Below are positions 15,045 through 22,277 of a stretch of 24,350 nt of DNA, in pieces. A program made the translations under genes and the position numbers. The DNA lies in contig JAHAEW010000047.1 of NCBI GenBank assembly GCA_018374635.1, forward strand, positions 1 to 24,350, in the 5' to 3' direction. Origin of the DNA: Clostridiales bacterium. GTDB lineage: Bacteria > Bacillota > Clostridia > Oscillospirales > Oscillospiraceae. Under the pieces are notes generated by a model. That model worked only from the letters and a program-made list of their open reading frames with translations. It ran no database searches and was not told the DNA's origin. How positions within the stretch are numbered: the stretch's first letter is position 1; every line of letters begins with the position of its first letter.

Positions 15045-15448
15045 TGGCCCAGACCAGCTTCTATCTGGAGATCATCACACCGGAGCGGCAGTTTTACATC
15101 GGCCCGGCCCACGCCCTGATCATCCCCGCCGTGGACGGGGAGATGGGGATCTATCCGGGCCACGAGCCGGTGGTCACCGCCATCGAACCCGGCGAGCTGC
15201 GCTATGAGAGCGAGGGCGACTGGGAGAGCGCCGTGGTTGGGGCTGGATTCGCGGAGATCAAGCCCGACTACGTGATCCTTCTGGTGGGCTTTGCGGAACA
15301 TCCCGAGGAGGTGGACCGCAAGCGCGCGGAGGCCGCCAAACTGCGCGCCGAGGAACGCCTGCGCCAGAAGCAGAGCATTCAGGAGTACTATCACTCCAAA
15401 GCGGCGCTGGCCCGGGCTATGGCCCGGCTGAAGATAGGGCGGCATTGA
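15044..15448 (+). CDS. atpC: ATP synthase F1 subunit epsilon
   Basis: The 134-residue central-stalk subunit has the N-terminal beta-sandwich (about 1-85, with the ALIIPAVDGEMGIYPGHEP motif) and a C-terminal pair of helices rich in Arg, Glu and Ala (about 86-134). The C-terminal helices are the part that can inhibit ATP hydrolysis in bacterial enzymes; both are present here. It is the last gene of the operon and is followed by a terminator. Confidence 0.94.
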   Translation: MAQTSFYLEIITPERQFYIGPAHALIIPAVDGEMGIYPGHEPVVTAIEPGELRYESEGDWESAVVGAGFAEIKPDYVILLVGFAEHPEEVDRKRAEAAKLRAEERLRQKQSIQEYYHSKAALARAMARLKIGRH

Positions 15449-15470
15449 CCGCCATCAGAATACAGCGGCA

Positions 15471-15514
15471 ACCCCCGGACAGCGGTACACACGGCCGCGT
15501 CCGGGGGTATTTTT
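15471..15514 (+). terminator. Rho-independent terminator of the ATP synthase operon
   Basis: ACCCCCGGAC (15471-15480) pairs with GTCCGGGGGT (15499-15508), and ATTTTTATT follows. It starts 22 bases after the atpC stop and cleanly closes the operon. Confidence 0.9.
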
Positions 15515-15634
15515 ATTGCTGCCGGGACGCAGCGGCAGGCGGCGGCATACACTGGAGAGGGCTTCGCGGAGGGGGATCAGAATGCTTCATCTATTTTTTC
15601 GATAAAGGCAGCCTGAGGCCATTGAAAGAAGCGA

Positions 15635-15664
15635 TTGGACTTTCAGAAGATGCTTTGCTACGAT
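15635..15664 (+). promoter_or_regulatory. Possible promoter of the Fe-S reductase module
   Basis: TTGGAC (15635-15640) and TACGAT (15659-15664) are 18 bases apart, and TG at 15656-15657 makes the latter an extended -10. The leader would run about 60 bases to the ATG at 15734 and includes a tight CCCGGG repeat (15688-15702). The rest of the gap 15515-15634 shows no supported gene. Confidence 0.4.
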
Positions 15665-15733
15665 GGGGTCAATTTGGGAGGAAAAGTCCCGGGCCGCCCG
15701 GGGCTGCCGTCTGTTTGGGAAAGGATGTTCTGT

Positions 15734-16900
15734 ATGGAGAAGAATGCGCTTCGCCTGCCTGCCGGATTTGAGAGCTATCAGGAGGCCCGTCAGGCTGGAT
15801 TTCTGCGAATGAAGCAGCTGAAGGAGTCGGGGGCCCGGGTGATCGGGCTGTTCTGCTCCTATGTGCCCATTGAACTGATCTATGCGGCGGGGGCCGTTCC
15901 GGTGGGGCTGTGCGCCTCCAGCGAGGAGCCGATCGCCGCCGCCGAGGCGAATCTTCCCCGCAATCTGTGTCCGCTGATCAAGGCCAGCTACGGTTTTGCC
16001 CTCACGGATACCTGTCCTTACTTCTATTTCTCCGACCTGGTGGTGGGAGAGACCACCTGTGACGGAAAAAAGAAGATGTTCGAGCTGCTCAATGAGATCA
16101 AGGAGACCTATGTGATGCAGCTGCCCCACAGCCGGGACGGAGCTGCGCTGGCCTTCTGGAAAGAGCAGATCATCGCCTTTCGGAAGAAGCTGGAGGATTT
16201 CTATGGGATCACCATTACGGAGGAGGATATCCGGACGGCCATCCGCCGCAAGAACCGGGAGCGCGATGTGATGCTCCGCTATCTGGAGCTGGGCAAGCTC
16301 GATCCCGCCCCCATCAGCGGATACGAGATGGGCACCCAGATCGATGTGGGAAGCTTCTCCTTTGATCTGGAGGAGCGCTGTAAGAGCGTGGAGGCGCGTA
16401 CCGCCCAGGTGCGCTCCGATTGGGAGGCCAATTACAGGGGAAAGCGGAACGGCCGGCCCCGCCTTCTGCTGACGGGCTGCCCCAACGCGGGCGTGCGGGA
16501 GAAGATCATCCGCAGCGTGGAGGAGATGGGGGCCGACGTGGTGGCCTTCGATACTTGCAGCGGGACCCGGGAAAAGGTGGAAAAGGTGGATGAGAACAAT
16601 CCAGACGTCTATGACGCCCTGGCCCGGAAGTATCTCAACATCAACTGTTCGGTCATGAGCCCCAACGACAGCCGGAGGCGGTATATCGGTGAAATGATCG
16701 ACGAGTACGCCATAGACGGCGTGCTGGAGATCATCCTCCAGTCCTGCCACACCTATGATGTAGAGTCCCATTTCATCAAGCGCTTTGTGACGCAGGAGAA
16801 GGGCCTGCCCTACCTGAACATTGAGACCGACTACTCCCAGTCCGACAAGGGACAGATCAATACCCGCCTGGCGGCATTTCTGGAGACGATGGAACCATGA
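15734..16900 (+). CDS. Double-cubane-cluster protein, 2-hydroxyacyl-CoA dehydratase family (YjiM-like)
   Basis: This 388-residue protein belongs to the HgdB/BcrB-like family, in the branch typified by E. coli YjiM and the Carboxydothermus double-cubane-cluster protein. Members carry an [8Fe-9S] cluster and perform ATP-driven, low-potential reductions; the natural substrate is unknown. Family hallmarks include NLCPLIKASYGFA (77-89), CPYFYFSDLVVGETTCDGKK (94-113), TGCPNAG (247-253) and ILQSCHTYDVES (334-345). Cysteines 41, 60, 79, 94, 109, 249, 275, 305 and 338 stand at conserved-looking sites and include the likely cluster ligands. The ATG at 15734 is preceded by GAAAGGA nine bases upstream; ATG 15725 is less well placed. 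The activator gene follows with an ATGA overlap. Confidence 0.88.
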   Translation: MEKNALRLPAGFESYQEARQAGFLRMKQLKESGARVIGLFCSYVPIELIYAAGAVPVGLCASSEEPIAAAEANLPRNLCPLIKASYGFALTDTCPYFYFSDLVVGETTCDGKKKMFELLNEIKETYVMQLPHSRDGAALAFWKEQIIAFRKKLEDFYGITITEEDIRTAIRRKNRERDVMLRYLELGKLDPAPISGYEMGTQIDVGSFSFDLEERCKSVEARTAQVRSDWEANYRGKRNGRPRLLLTGCPNAGVREKIIRSVEEMGADVVAFDTCSGTREKVEKVDENNPDVYDALARKYLNINCSVMSPNDSRRRYIGEMIDEYAIDGVLEIILQSCHTYDVESHFIKRFVTQEKGLPYLNIETDYSQSDKGQINTRLAAFLETMEP

Positions 16901-17673
16901 GCTATTTTACCGGAATCGATATCGGCTCCACCGCGTCAAAAGTCGTGGTGCTGGACGAGGCGCGGCTGGTGGACGCATTCGTCCTGCCTACCGGGTGGAG
17001 CGGCAAGGAGACTGCGGCGGGCGTGGCGGAGCGCCTGGCGGCCCAGGGGCGTCCCGTGGGGGAGGATATGCGGGTCGTGGCCACGGGATATGGCCGGGTA
17101 TCGGTGGACTATGCCGCCAAGACGGTCACGGAGATCACCTGCCACGGAAAAGGCGGATTTGCCCTGCTGGGGCGGGACTGCACAGTAGTGGATATCGGTG
17201 GCCAGGACACCAAGGTGATCACCGTGGAGGGCGGCATGGCCTCCAGCTTTTTGATGAACGACAAGTGCTCGGCGGGGACCGGTAAATTTCTGGAGATCAT
17301 GGCTAACCGCCTGGGGGTGGATCTGCCGGAGCTCTTTGCCCTGGCCGGGCAGGGAGAGCCGCTGGCCATCAGCTCCATGTGCACGGTGTTTGCCGAGAGC
17401 GAGGTGATCAGTCACATCGGCGCGGGGGAGCGCCGGGAGGACATTGCCGCCGGCGTGGTGGACTCCGTGGTGGGCAAGGTGGCGGGGCTGTGCGCCCGGC
17501 ACACCATCCGGGGCGATGTGCTCCTCACCGGAGGACTGTGCGACAGCGCCTATCTGGTCGACCGGCTGTCCCGGCGCCTGGGCGCCAAGGTCCATACCGA
17601 TCCCATGGGCCGCTATGCCGGCGCGCTGGGCGCCGCCCTGATCGCCCGGGGAAAGCGGGGGCGGGAGGCATGA
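16897..17673 (+). CDS. ATP-dependent activator of the dehydratase-family reductase (YjiL/HgdC-like)
   Basis: This 258-residue ASKHA-fold ATPase matches the 2-hydroxyacyl-CoA dehydratase activators. Such proteins dimerise around one [4Fe-4S] cluster and use ATP hydrolysis to push an electron onto the partner enzyme. The phosphate-1 motif GIDIGSTASK (6-15), the phosphate-2 motif DIGGQDTK (99-106) and the two cluster cysteines C124 (KCSAGTG) and C162 (SSMCTVFAES) are all present, followed by the LLTGG adenosine motif (209-213). It overlaps the YjiM-like gene and the DUF3343 gene by four bases each, so it is almost certainly made together with them. Confidence 0.92.
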   Translation: MSYFTGIDIGSTASKVVVLDEARLVDAFVLPTGWSGKETAAGVAERLAAQGRPVGEDMRVVATGYGRVSVDYAAKTVTEITCHGKGGFALLGRDCTVVDIGGQDTKVITVEGGMASSFLMNDKCSAGTGKFLEIMANRLGVDLPELFALAGQGEPLAISSMCTVFAESEVISHIGAGERREDIAAGVVDSVVGKVAGLCARHTIRGDVLLTGGLCDSAYLVDRLSRRLGAKVHTDPMGRYAGALGAALIARGKRGREA

Positions 17674-17927
17674 TCTTTCTTTCCTTTTATACCACCACCC
17701 ACAGCATGAAGGGAGAGGCCCAGGCCAGAAAACAGGGCCTGGCGGCCGCGCTGGTGCCGACGCCCCGGGGCGTGGGGGGCAGCTGCTCCCTCTCGCTGTG
17801 CTTTGAGGGAGAACAGGCGGAGGGGACGGCGCGGGCCTTTTTCGAGGAGATGACGGTCCCCTGTGCCCTGTACCGCCAGGAGGGAGGGGCGCTCGCCTGC
17901 CTGGGACGGAAGGGGGCGGGGGCATGA
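17670..17927 (+). CDS. DUF3343-family small protein, putative sulfur/selenium carrier
   Basis: This 85-residue protein starts at the ATG overlapping the activator stop (ATGA) and reads MIFLSFYTTTHSMKGEAQA. The opening, the LVPTPRGVGGSCSLSL stretch (28-43) and the overall length match DUF3343, a family that resembles YedF/TusA-type carriers and often lies beside selenium- or sulfur-handling genes. Cysteines are at 39, 44, 65 and 77; C39 sits where family members usually have the conserved Cys. The same frame is open upstream to 17379 but that part lies within the activator and is not coding. The next gene, a cysteine desulfurase, overlaps by ATGA, which supports a role in accepting sulfur (or selenium). 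That role is inference. Confidence 0.75.
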   Translation: MIFLSFYTTTHSMKGEAQARKQGLAAALVPTPRGVGGSCSLSLCFEGEQAEGTARAFFEEMTVPCALYRQEGGALACLGRKGAGA

Positions 17928-19060
17928 TCTACCTGGACACTGCCGCCACCAGCCGCCAGAAGCCGGAGCTGGTCTATCAGCGGGCGGCACAGGCCATGCG
18001 GGAGACCGCCAACCCCGGCCGGGGCGGCCATGCGCCGGCGCTGGAGGCCGGACGCATGGTCTATGCGGTGCGGGAACAGGTATCCGCCTTCTTCCGGGTG
18101 GGGGAGGCGGAGCGGGTCGTCTTTACGGCCAATGCCACCGACGCCCTCAATCTGGCCATTCAGGGGATGGCCCGTCCCGGCGGGCACATCGTATCGACCA
18201 CCATGGAGCACAACTCGGTCCTGCGCCCCCTCCGGGCGCTGGAAGCGCGGGGCGTGCGCCATACGCTGGTGCAGGGCGGGCCGGACTCCGGGGCGGTGAC
18301 GGCCGCCCGGATCGCAGCGGCACTGGAGCCGGAGACCTGTCTGGTGGCGTGTACCCATGTCTCCAATGTGACGGGGACACAGATGCCTGTGGAGGAGATC
18401 GGAGCCCTCTGCCGGGCGCGGGGGATCCCCTTTCTGGTGGACGCGTCCCAGTCAGCCGGTGTGTATGAGCTGGACATGGAGGCCATGGGGATCGACCTGC
18501 TGGCCTGTCCCGGACACAAGGGGCTGCTGGCGCTGCCCGGGACCGGGCTGCTCTGCCTGGGGCCCAACGTCCGGCCCGAGCCCCTCAGGCAGGGCGGGAC
18601 AGGGAGCTTCTCGGCGTATCTGGAACAGCCCGAGCTCCTGCCTGACCGGTATGAGAGCGGCACCCTCAATACAGTGGGGATCGCCTCTCTGGGGGCGGGG
18701 CTGGAATATCTGGCGGCGCGGGGGCTGGCGTCTGTCCGCCGCCATGAGCAGGCCCTGTGCGGGCAGTTCCTGGCCGGCCTGCGGGCCATTCCGGGCATCG
18801 AGATCTACGGCGCAGGCGACGCCCGCCGGCAGGCGGCGGTGGTATCCTTCAACCTGCGGGGGATGGACTGCGCCCAGGCCGCCTTCCGGCTGGACCGGGA
18901 GTATGGGATCTGCATGCGGGCAGGGCTCCACTGTGCGCCGCTGGCCCACCGGACAGTGGGAAGCTTTCCCCAGGGGAGTCTGCGGGCCAGCATGGGGCCC
19001 TTCAACACCGAAGCGGAGATCGAGCAGACGCTGTCTGCGCTGAGCGCATTGAGCCGGTGA
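17924..19060 (+). CDS. Cysteine desulfurase family protein (class V aminotransferase, EF2568 type)
   Basis: This 378-residue PLP enzyme opens MIYLDTAATS without the N-terminal extension of SufS, which fits the EF2568-type (TIGR01977) clade. It has H96 in the MEHNS motif, D173 in LVDASQSAGV, the PLP lysine K199 in CPGHKG and the catalytic cysteine C337 in RAGLHCAP. The expected reaction moves sulfur from cysteine (or selenium from selenocysteine) to an enzyme-bound persulfide. It is the last of four overlapping genes and is followed by a strong terminator. Members of this clade are reported beside selenium-dependent hydroxylase genes, so a selenium role is an alternative, although no selD or hydroxylase gene is present in this window. 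Confidence 0.88.
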   Translation: MIYLDTAATSRQKPELVYQRAAQAMRETANPGRGGHAPALEAGRMVYAVREQVSAFFRVGEAERVVFTANATDALNLAIQGMARPGGHIVSTTMEHNSVLRPLRALEARGVRHTLVQGGPDSGAVTAARIAAALEPETCLVACTHVSNVTGTQMPVEEIGALCRARGIPFLVDASQSAGVYELDMEAMGIDLLACPGHKGLLALPGTGLLCLGPNVRPEPLRQGGTGSFSAYLEQPELLPDRYESGTLNTVGIASLGAGLEYLAARGLASVRRHEQALCGQFLAGLRAIPGIEIYGAGDARRQAAVVSFNLRGMDCAQAAFRLDREYGICMRAGLHCAPLAHRTVGSFPQGSLRASMGPFNTEAEIEQTLSALSALSR

Positions 19061-19105
19061 GAAGAGCCTGCCCATAAGACCCCGCAGCCAAGGAGAAGGA
19101 TATAG

Positions 19106-19144
19106 GACCGGCGCGTCAGACTGACTCTGGCGCGCCGGTCTTTT
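19106..19144 (+). terminator. Rho-independent terminator after the Fe-S module
   Basis: GACCGGCGCG (19106-19115) pairs with CGCGCCGGTC (19131-19140); five further pairs (TCAGA with TCTGG, one G-U) extend the stem to 15 bp with the loop CTGAC, and TTTT follows. It ends the four-gene unit and insulates the nad operon. Confidence 0.9.
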
Positions 19145-19194
19145 GCGCCGTAACGGCCCTTGGAATGGTATAAATTTCCTGTAAAATTAATGAG

Positions 19195-19208
19195 TTGTCA
19201 TGTGACAA
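19195..19208. promoter_or_regulatory. Inverted repeat over the -35, candidate NiaR operator
   Basis: TTGTCA (19195-19200) and TGACAA (19203-19208) form an inverted repeat with two bases between, covering the -35 box. A repressor here would block RNA polymerase. The operon encodes a NiaR-type repressor, making it the natural candidate, but I have not matched this to a known consensus. Confidence 0.45.
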
Positions 19209-19223
19209 GACATATGATACAAT
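19195..19223 (+). promoter_or_regulatory. Sigma-A promoter of the nad operon
   Basis: TTGTCA (19195-19200) and TACAAT (19218-19223) are exactly 17 bases apart, each five of six to consensus. Transcription would start near 19230, leaving a leader of about 50 bases before nadA. Confidence 0.8.
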
Positions 19224-19225
19224 AA

Positions 19226-19239
19226 CAGAACATGTTCTG
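19226..19239. promoter_or_regulatory. Perfect 14-bp palindrome at the nad transcription start
   Basis: CAGAACATGTTCTG is fully self-complementary and lies just after the -10, at the expected start point. It could be a second operator site. It resembles a LexA box only loosely, because GAAC and GTTC are two rather than four bases apart. Confidence 0.45.
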
Positions 19240-19280
19240 CGGAGCAGTGGGAAATATCGGTGTGAAAAGAGGAAGATTAC

Positions 19281-20186
19281 ATGACGATTGAGCAGCAGAT
19301 CCAGGATTGGAAACGGGAGCGGGATGCGGTCATCCTGGCCCACTACTATGTGGCGCCGGAGGTGCAGGAGATTGCAGACTATGTGGGGGATTCCTTCTAT
19401 CTGAGCAAGGTGGCCCTCGATCTGCCACAGCAGACCATTGTCTTCTGCGGAGTGGCCTTTATGGGGGAGAGCGCGAAGCTCCTCAATGAAAAAAAGACGG
19501 TGCTCATGCCCGACCCGGAGGCCGACTGCCCCATGGCTCACATGGCGCGGCCCGAGGAGATCCGGAAGATCCGGGAGCGGGAGGAGGATCTGGCGGTGGT
19601 GTGCTACATCAACTCCACCGCCGCGCTCAAGGCCTGTGCCGATGTGTGCGTCACATCGGCCAACGCCCTGGACGTGGTGCGGGCCCTGCCCAACCGGAAG
19701 ATTTTGATGGTCCCCGATCAGAACCTGGCCCATTTTGTCGCGCAGCAGGTGCCGGAGAAGGAGTTCCTCTTCCATCCGGGCTGCTGTCCGGTCCACCAGG
19801 AGATCCGCCTGTCCGAGGTGCTCGCCCTCAAGGAGGCCCATCCGGAGGTGCCGGTGCTGGCCCATCCGGAGTGTCCGGCCGAATTGCTGTCCCATGCGGA
19901 CTATGTGGGCAGCACCAGCGGGATCATCCGCTATGCCGCCGAACACGAGGCGCAGGAGTACATCATCTGCACGGAGATCGGGGTCCGGCACCGGCTGGAG
20001 CGGGACAATCCGGGAAAGAGGTTCTATTTCCCCGCCACAAGCCCCGTGTGCCGGGATATGAAGCGGGTCACGCTGGAAAAAGTGCTGGAGGCGCTCCGGA
20101 CGGGAAAGAATCCGGTGTCCCTTCCCCGGGAGCAGAGCGGCGCGGCGCGGCGGGCGCTGGAGCAGATGCTTCGCCTGGCCCGGTGA
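19281..20186 (+). CDS. nadA: Quinolinate synthase
   Basis: NadA condenses iminoaspartate with dihydroxyacetone phosphate to quinolinate using a [4Fe-4S] cluster in the cytoplasm. The 301-residue protein is about the length of the Thermotoga enzyme. The three cluster cysteines fit C83 (ADCPMAHM), C169 (HPGCCPVH) and C257 (SPVCRDM). Other conserved parts are AHYYVAPEVQEIADYVGDS (20-38), CYINSTAALKACADVCVTSA (108-127), HPEC (195-198) and the STSGII loop (211-216). AGAGGAAG six bases before the ATG is the binding site. It is first in nadA-nadB-nadC-niaR. Confidence 0.95.
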   Translation: MTIEQQIQDWKRERDAVILAHYYVAPEVQEIADYVGDSFYLSKVALDLPQQTIVFCGVAFMGESAKLLNEKKTVLMPDPEADCPMAHMARPEEIRKIREREEDLAVVCYINSTAALKACADVCVTSANALDVVRALPNRKILMVPDQNLAHFVAQQVPEKEFLFHPGCCPVHQEIRLSEVLALKEAHPEVPVLAHPECPAELLSHADYVGSTSGIIRYAAEHEAQEYIICTEIGVRHRLERDNPGKRFYFPATSPVCRDMKRVTLEKVLEALRTGKNPVSLPREQSGAARRALEQMLRLAR

Positions 20187-20208
20187 CGGCGGAAGACGGG
20201 AGAAGCAG

Positions 20209-21402
20209 ATGATGGAAGAAAAAACAGATGTGATCGTAGTGGGGACCGGCGTGGCCGGACTGTTCAGCGCGCTGAACCTGCCCCGGGGGATGCGGGTCCT
20301 CCTCATCACAAAATCAGAGGAAGAGAGCAGCGATTCCTTTCTGGCCCAGGGCGGGATCTGCATGCTGCGCGGGGAGGAGGACTATGAGAGCTATGTTCAG
20401 GACACCCTGCGGGCGGGACACTATGAGAACCGGATGGAGTCGGTGGATCTCATGGTGCGCACGTCGCCGGAGATCATCGCGGATCTGGTCCGGCTGGGGG
20501 TGGAATTCGAGCGGGAGGGGGCGGGCTTTGCCTTTACCCGGGAGGGAGCGCACTCCAGACCCCGCATCCTCTTTCATAAAGACATCACCGGCCGGGAGAT
20601 CACCAGCAAGCTGCTGAGCGCGGTCCGGGAGCGTTCCAATGTGGAGATCCGGCCCTACACCACGATGACGGACCTATTGGTGGAGGACGGGGTCTGCCGG
20701 GGCGTCGAGGCCCGGGGAGCCCAGGGCCAGGTGACGCAGATCCGGGCCGGATACACCATTCTGGCCACCGGCGGGATCGGCGGGCGGTATCCCCACTCCA
20801 CCAATTTTCCCCATCTGACCGGCGACGCGCTGGCTCTGGCCGCACGGTACGGCATCCGCACGGAGCACCTGGACTATGTCCAGTTCCACCCAACCACCCT
20901 CTACTCCAAGGAACCCGGACGGCGGTTTCTCATCTCGGAGTCGGTGCGCGGGGAGGGGGCCCTCCTCTACAACCACCGGGGGAAACGCTTTGTGGACGAG
21001 TTGCTCCCCCGGGACGTGGTGACAAAGGCCATCCGGGAGGAGATGGCGCGGGAGGGGAGCGAGTTTGTCTGGCTCTCCATGGAGCCGATTCCCCGGCAGA
21101 CCATACTCCATCATTTCCCTAATATTTACCAGCACTGTCTGGAGCAGGGGTATGATGTGACCCGGGAGCCCATCCCCGTGGTCCCGGCCCAGCACTATTT
21201 CATGGGCGGGATCTGGGTGGACCGGGACAGCCGCACCTCCATGGAGCGGCTGTTTGCCGTGGGGGAGACCAGCTGCAACGGTGTGCACGGCGCAAACCGG
21301 CTGGCCAGCAATTCCCTGCTGGAAAGCCTTGTCTTTGCCAAACGGGCGGCAGCCGCCATTGCTGGGGCGCGCCCGGACCGGAAAGGAGTCATTGATCCAT
21401 GA
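20209..21402 (+). CDS. nadB: L-aspartate oxidase, short form
   Basis: NadB is the FAD enzyme that oxidises aspartate to iminoaspartate for NadA. The 397-residue protein has the FAD-binding motif VVGTGVAGLFSAL (10-22), SFLAQGGI, HSRPRILFHKDITGREI, ATGGIGGRYPHSTNFPHLTG, HPTTLY and the GANRLASNSLLESLVF end of the FAD domain. It stops there: the C-terminal helical domain found in E. coli NadB (540 residues) is missing. An intact TGA overlapping nadC (ATGA) shows this is the designed end and not a visible frameshift. In anaerobes an acceptor other than oxygen, such as fumarate, is expected. ATGs at 20209 and 20212 are both possible starts. Confidence 0.92.
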   Translation: MMEEKTDVIVVGTGVAGLFSALNLPRGMRVLLITKSEEESSDSFLAQGGICMLRGEEDYESYVQDTLRAGHYENRMESVDLMVRTSPEIIADLVRLGVEFEREGAGFAFTREGAHSRPRILFHKDITGREITSKLLSAVRERSNVEIRPYTTMTDLLVEDGVCRGVEARGAQGQVTQIRAGYTILATGGIGGRYPHSTNFPHLTGDALALAARYGIRTEHLDYVQFHPTTLYSKEPGRRFLISESVRGEGALLYNHRGKRFVDELLPRDVVTKAIREEMAREGSEFVWLSMEPIPRQTILHHFPNIYQHCLEQGYDVTREPIPVVPAQHYFMGGIWVDRDSRTSMERLFAVGETSCNGVHGANRLASNSLLESLVFAKRAAAAIAGARPDRKGVIDP

Positions 21403-22259
21403 ATCTCATTACCATGACCACACAGATCGATCCGCTGCTGCTCCAGGCGCTGCGGGAGGATATTTCCAGTGAGGATGTGAGCACCAACGCAGTGATCCGG
21501 GAGAAAACTCCCGGACAGGTGGAACTTTTATGCAAGGAGCGGGGCGTCATTGCGGGGCTGGCGGTATTTGAGCGGGTCTTTCAGCTGCTGGACCCGGAGA
21601 CCCGGGTGGAGTTCTTCCGCCGGGACGGGGAGCAGGTGGAGGCAGGAACACACCTGGCTGCCCTGCGGGGGGACATCCGGGTCCTCCTCTCCGGCGAGCG
21701 GGTGGCCCTCAATTACCTCCAGAGGATGAGCGGCATTGCCACCTATACCCGCGCCTGCGCCGAGGCTCTTCGAGGAAGCGGGACCAAGCTCCTGGATACC
21801 CGAAAGACCACGCCCAATATGCGGATTTTTGAAAAATATGCGGTAAGGGTTGGCGGGGGGCAAAATCACCGCTATAATTTATCTGACGGAGTCCTGCTGA
21901 AGGACAACCACATTGGGGCGGCCGGAGGGATCGCACAGGCGGTTCGTCTGGCGAGGGACTATGCGCCGTTTGTACGGAAAATTGAGGTAGAAGTAGAAAA
22001 TCTGGAAATGGTGGAAGAGGCTCTGGCCGCAGGTGCGGACATCATCATGCTGGACAATATGTCCATGGAGGAAATGCGGGAGGCCCTGGAGCGCATTGCG
22101 GGCCGGGCCCAGACCGAGTGCTCGGGAAATGTGACGCTGGAGAAGCTCCGGGCGCTGGCTGCTCTGGGCGTGGACTATATCTCCTGCGGTGCGCTGACCC
22201 ATTCCGCCCCTATTCTGGATCTCTCTTTGAAACATCTTCGCCCATTGGAGGGGAAGTGA
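21399..22259 (+). CDS. nadC: Nicotinate-nucleotide pyrophosphorylase (carboxylating)
   Basis: NadC converts quinolinate and PRPP to nicotinate mononucleotide with loss of CO2. The 286-residue protein has the N-terminal sandwich domain and the barrel with NYLQRMSGIAT (105-115), the DTRKTTP motif (133-139), GGGQNHRYNLSDGVLLKDNHI (152-172) and the C-terminal part with DIIMLDNMS and GVDYISCGALTHSAP. All basic substrate-binding positions appear kept. It overlaps nadB by four bases and precedes niaR by 18. Confidence 0.96.
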   Translation: MNLITMTTQIDPLLLQALREDISSEDVSTNAVIREKTPGQVELLCKERGVIAGLAVFERVFQLLDPETRVEFFRRDGEQVEAGTHLAALRGDIRVLLSGERVALNYLQRMSGIATYTRACAEALRGSGTKLLDTRKTTPNMRIFEKYAVRVGGGQNHRYNLSDGVLLKDNHIGAAGGIAQAVRLARDYAPFVRKIEVEVENLEMVEEALAAGADIIMLDNMSMEEMREALERIAGRAQTECSGNVTLEKLRALAALGVDYISCGALTHSAPILDLSLKHLRPLEGK

Positions 22260-22277
22260 AGAAAGGATTTAAGGGTC

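Noticed and set aside
15445..15771. Possible 108-residue gene after atpC
   Set aside because: It runs through the atp terminator and the leader of the next gene, with a composition unlike a protein.
17379..17669. Upstream extension of the DUF3343 gene
   Set aside because: This part lies in another frame inside the activator, which is a well-supported gene. The family start and ATGA overlap place the start at 17670.
19226..19239. LexA (SOS) box
   Set aside because: GAAC and GTTC are two bases apart, not four as in Gram-positive LexA boxes.
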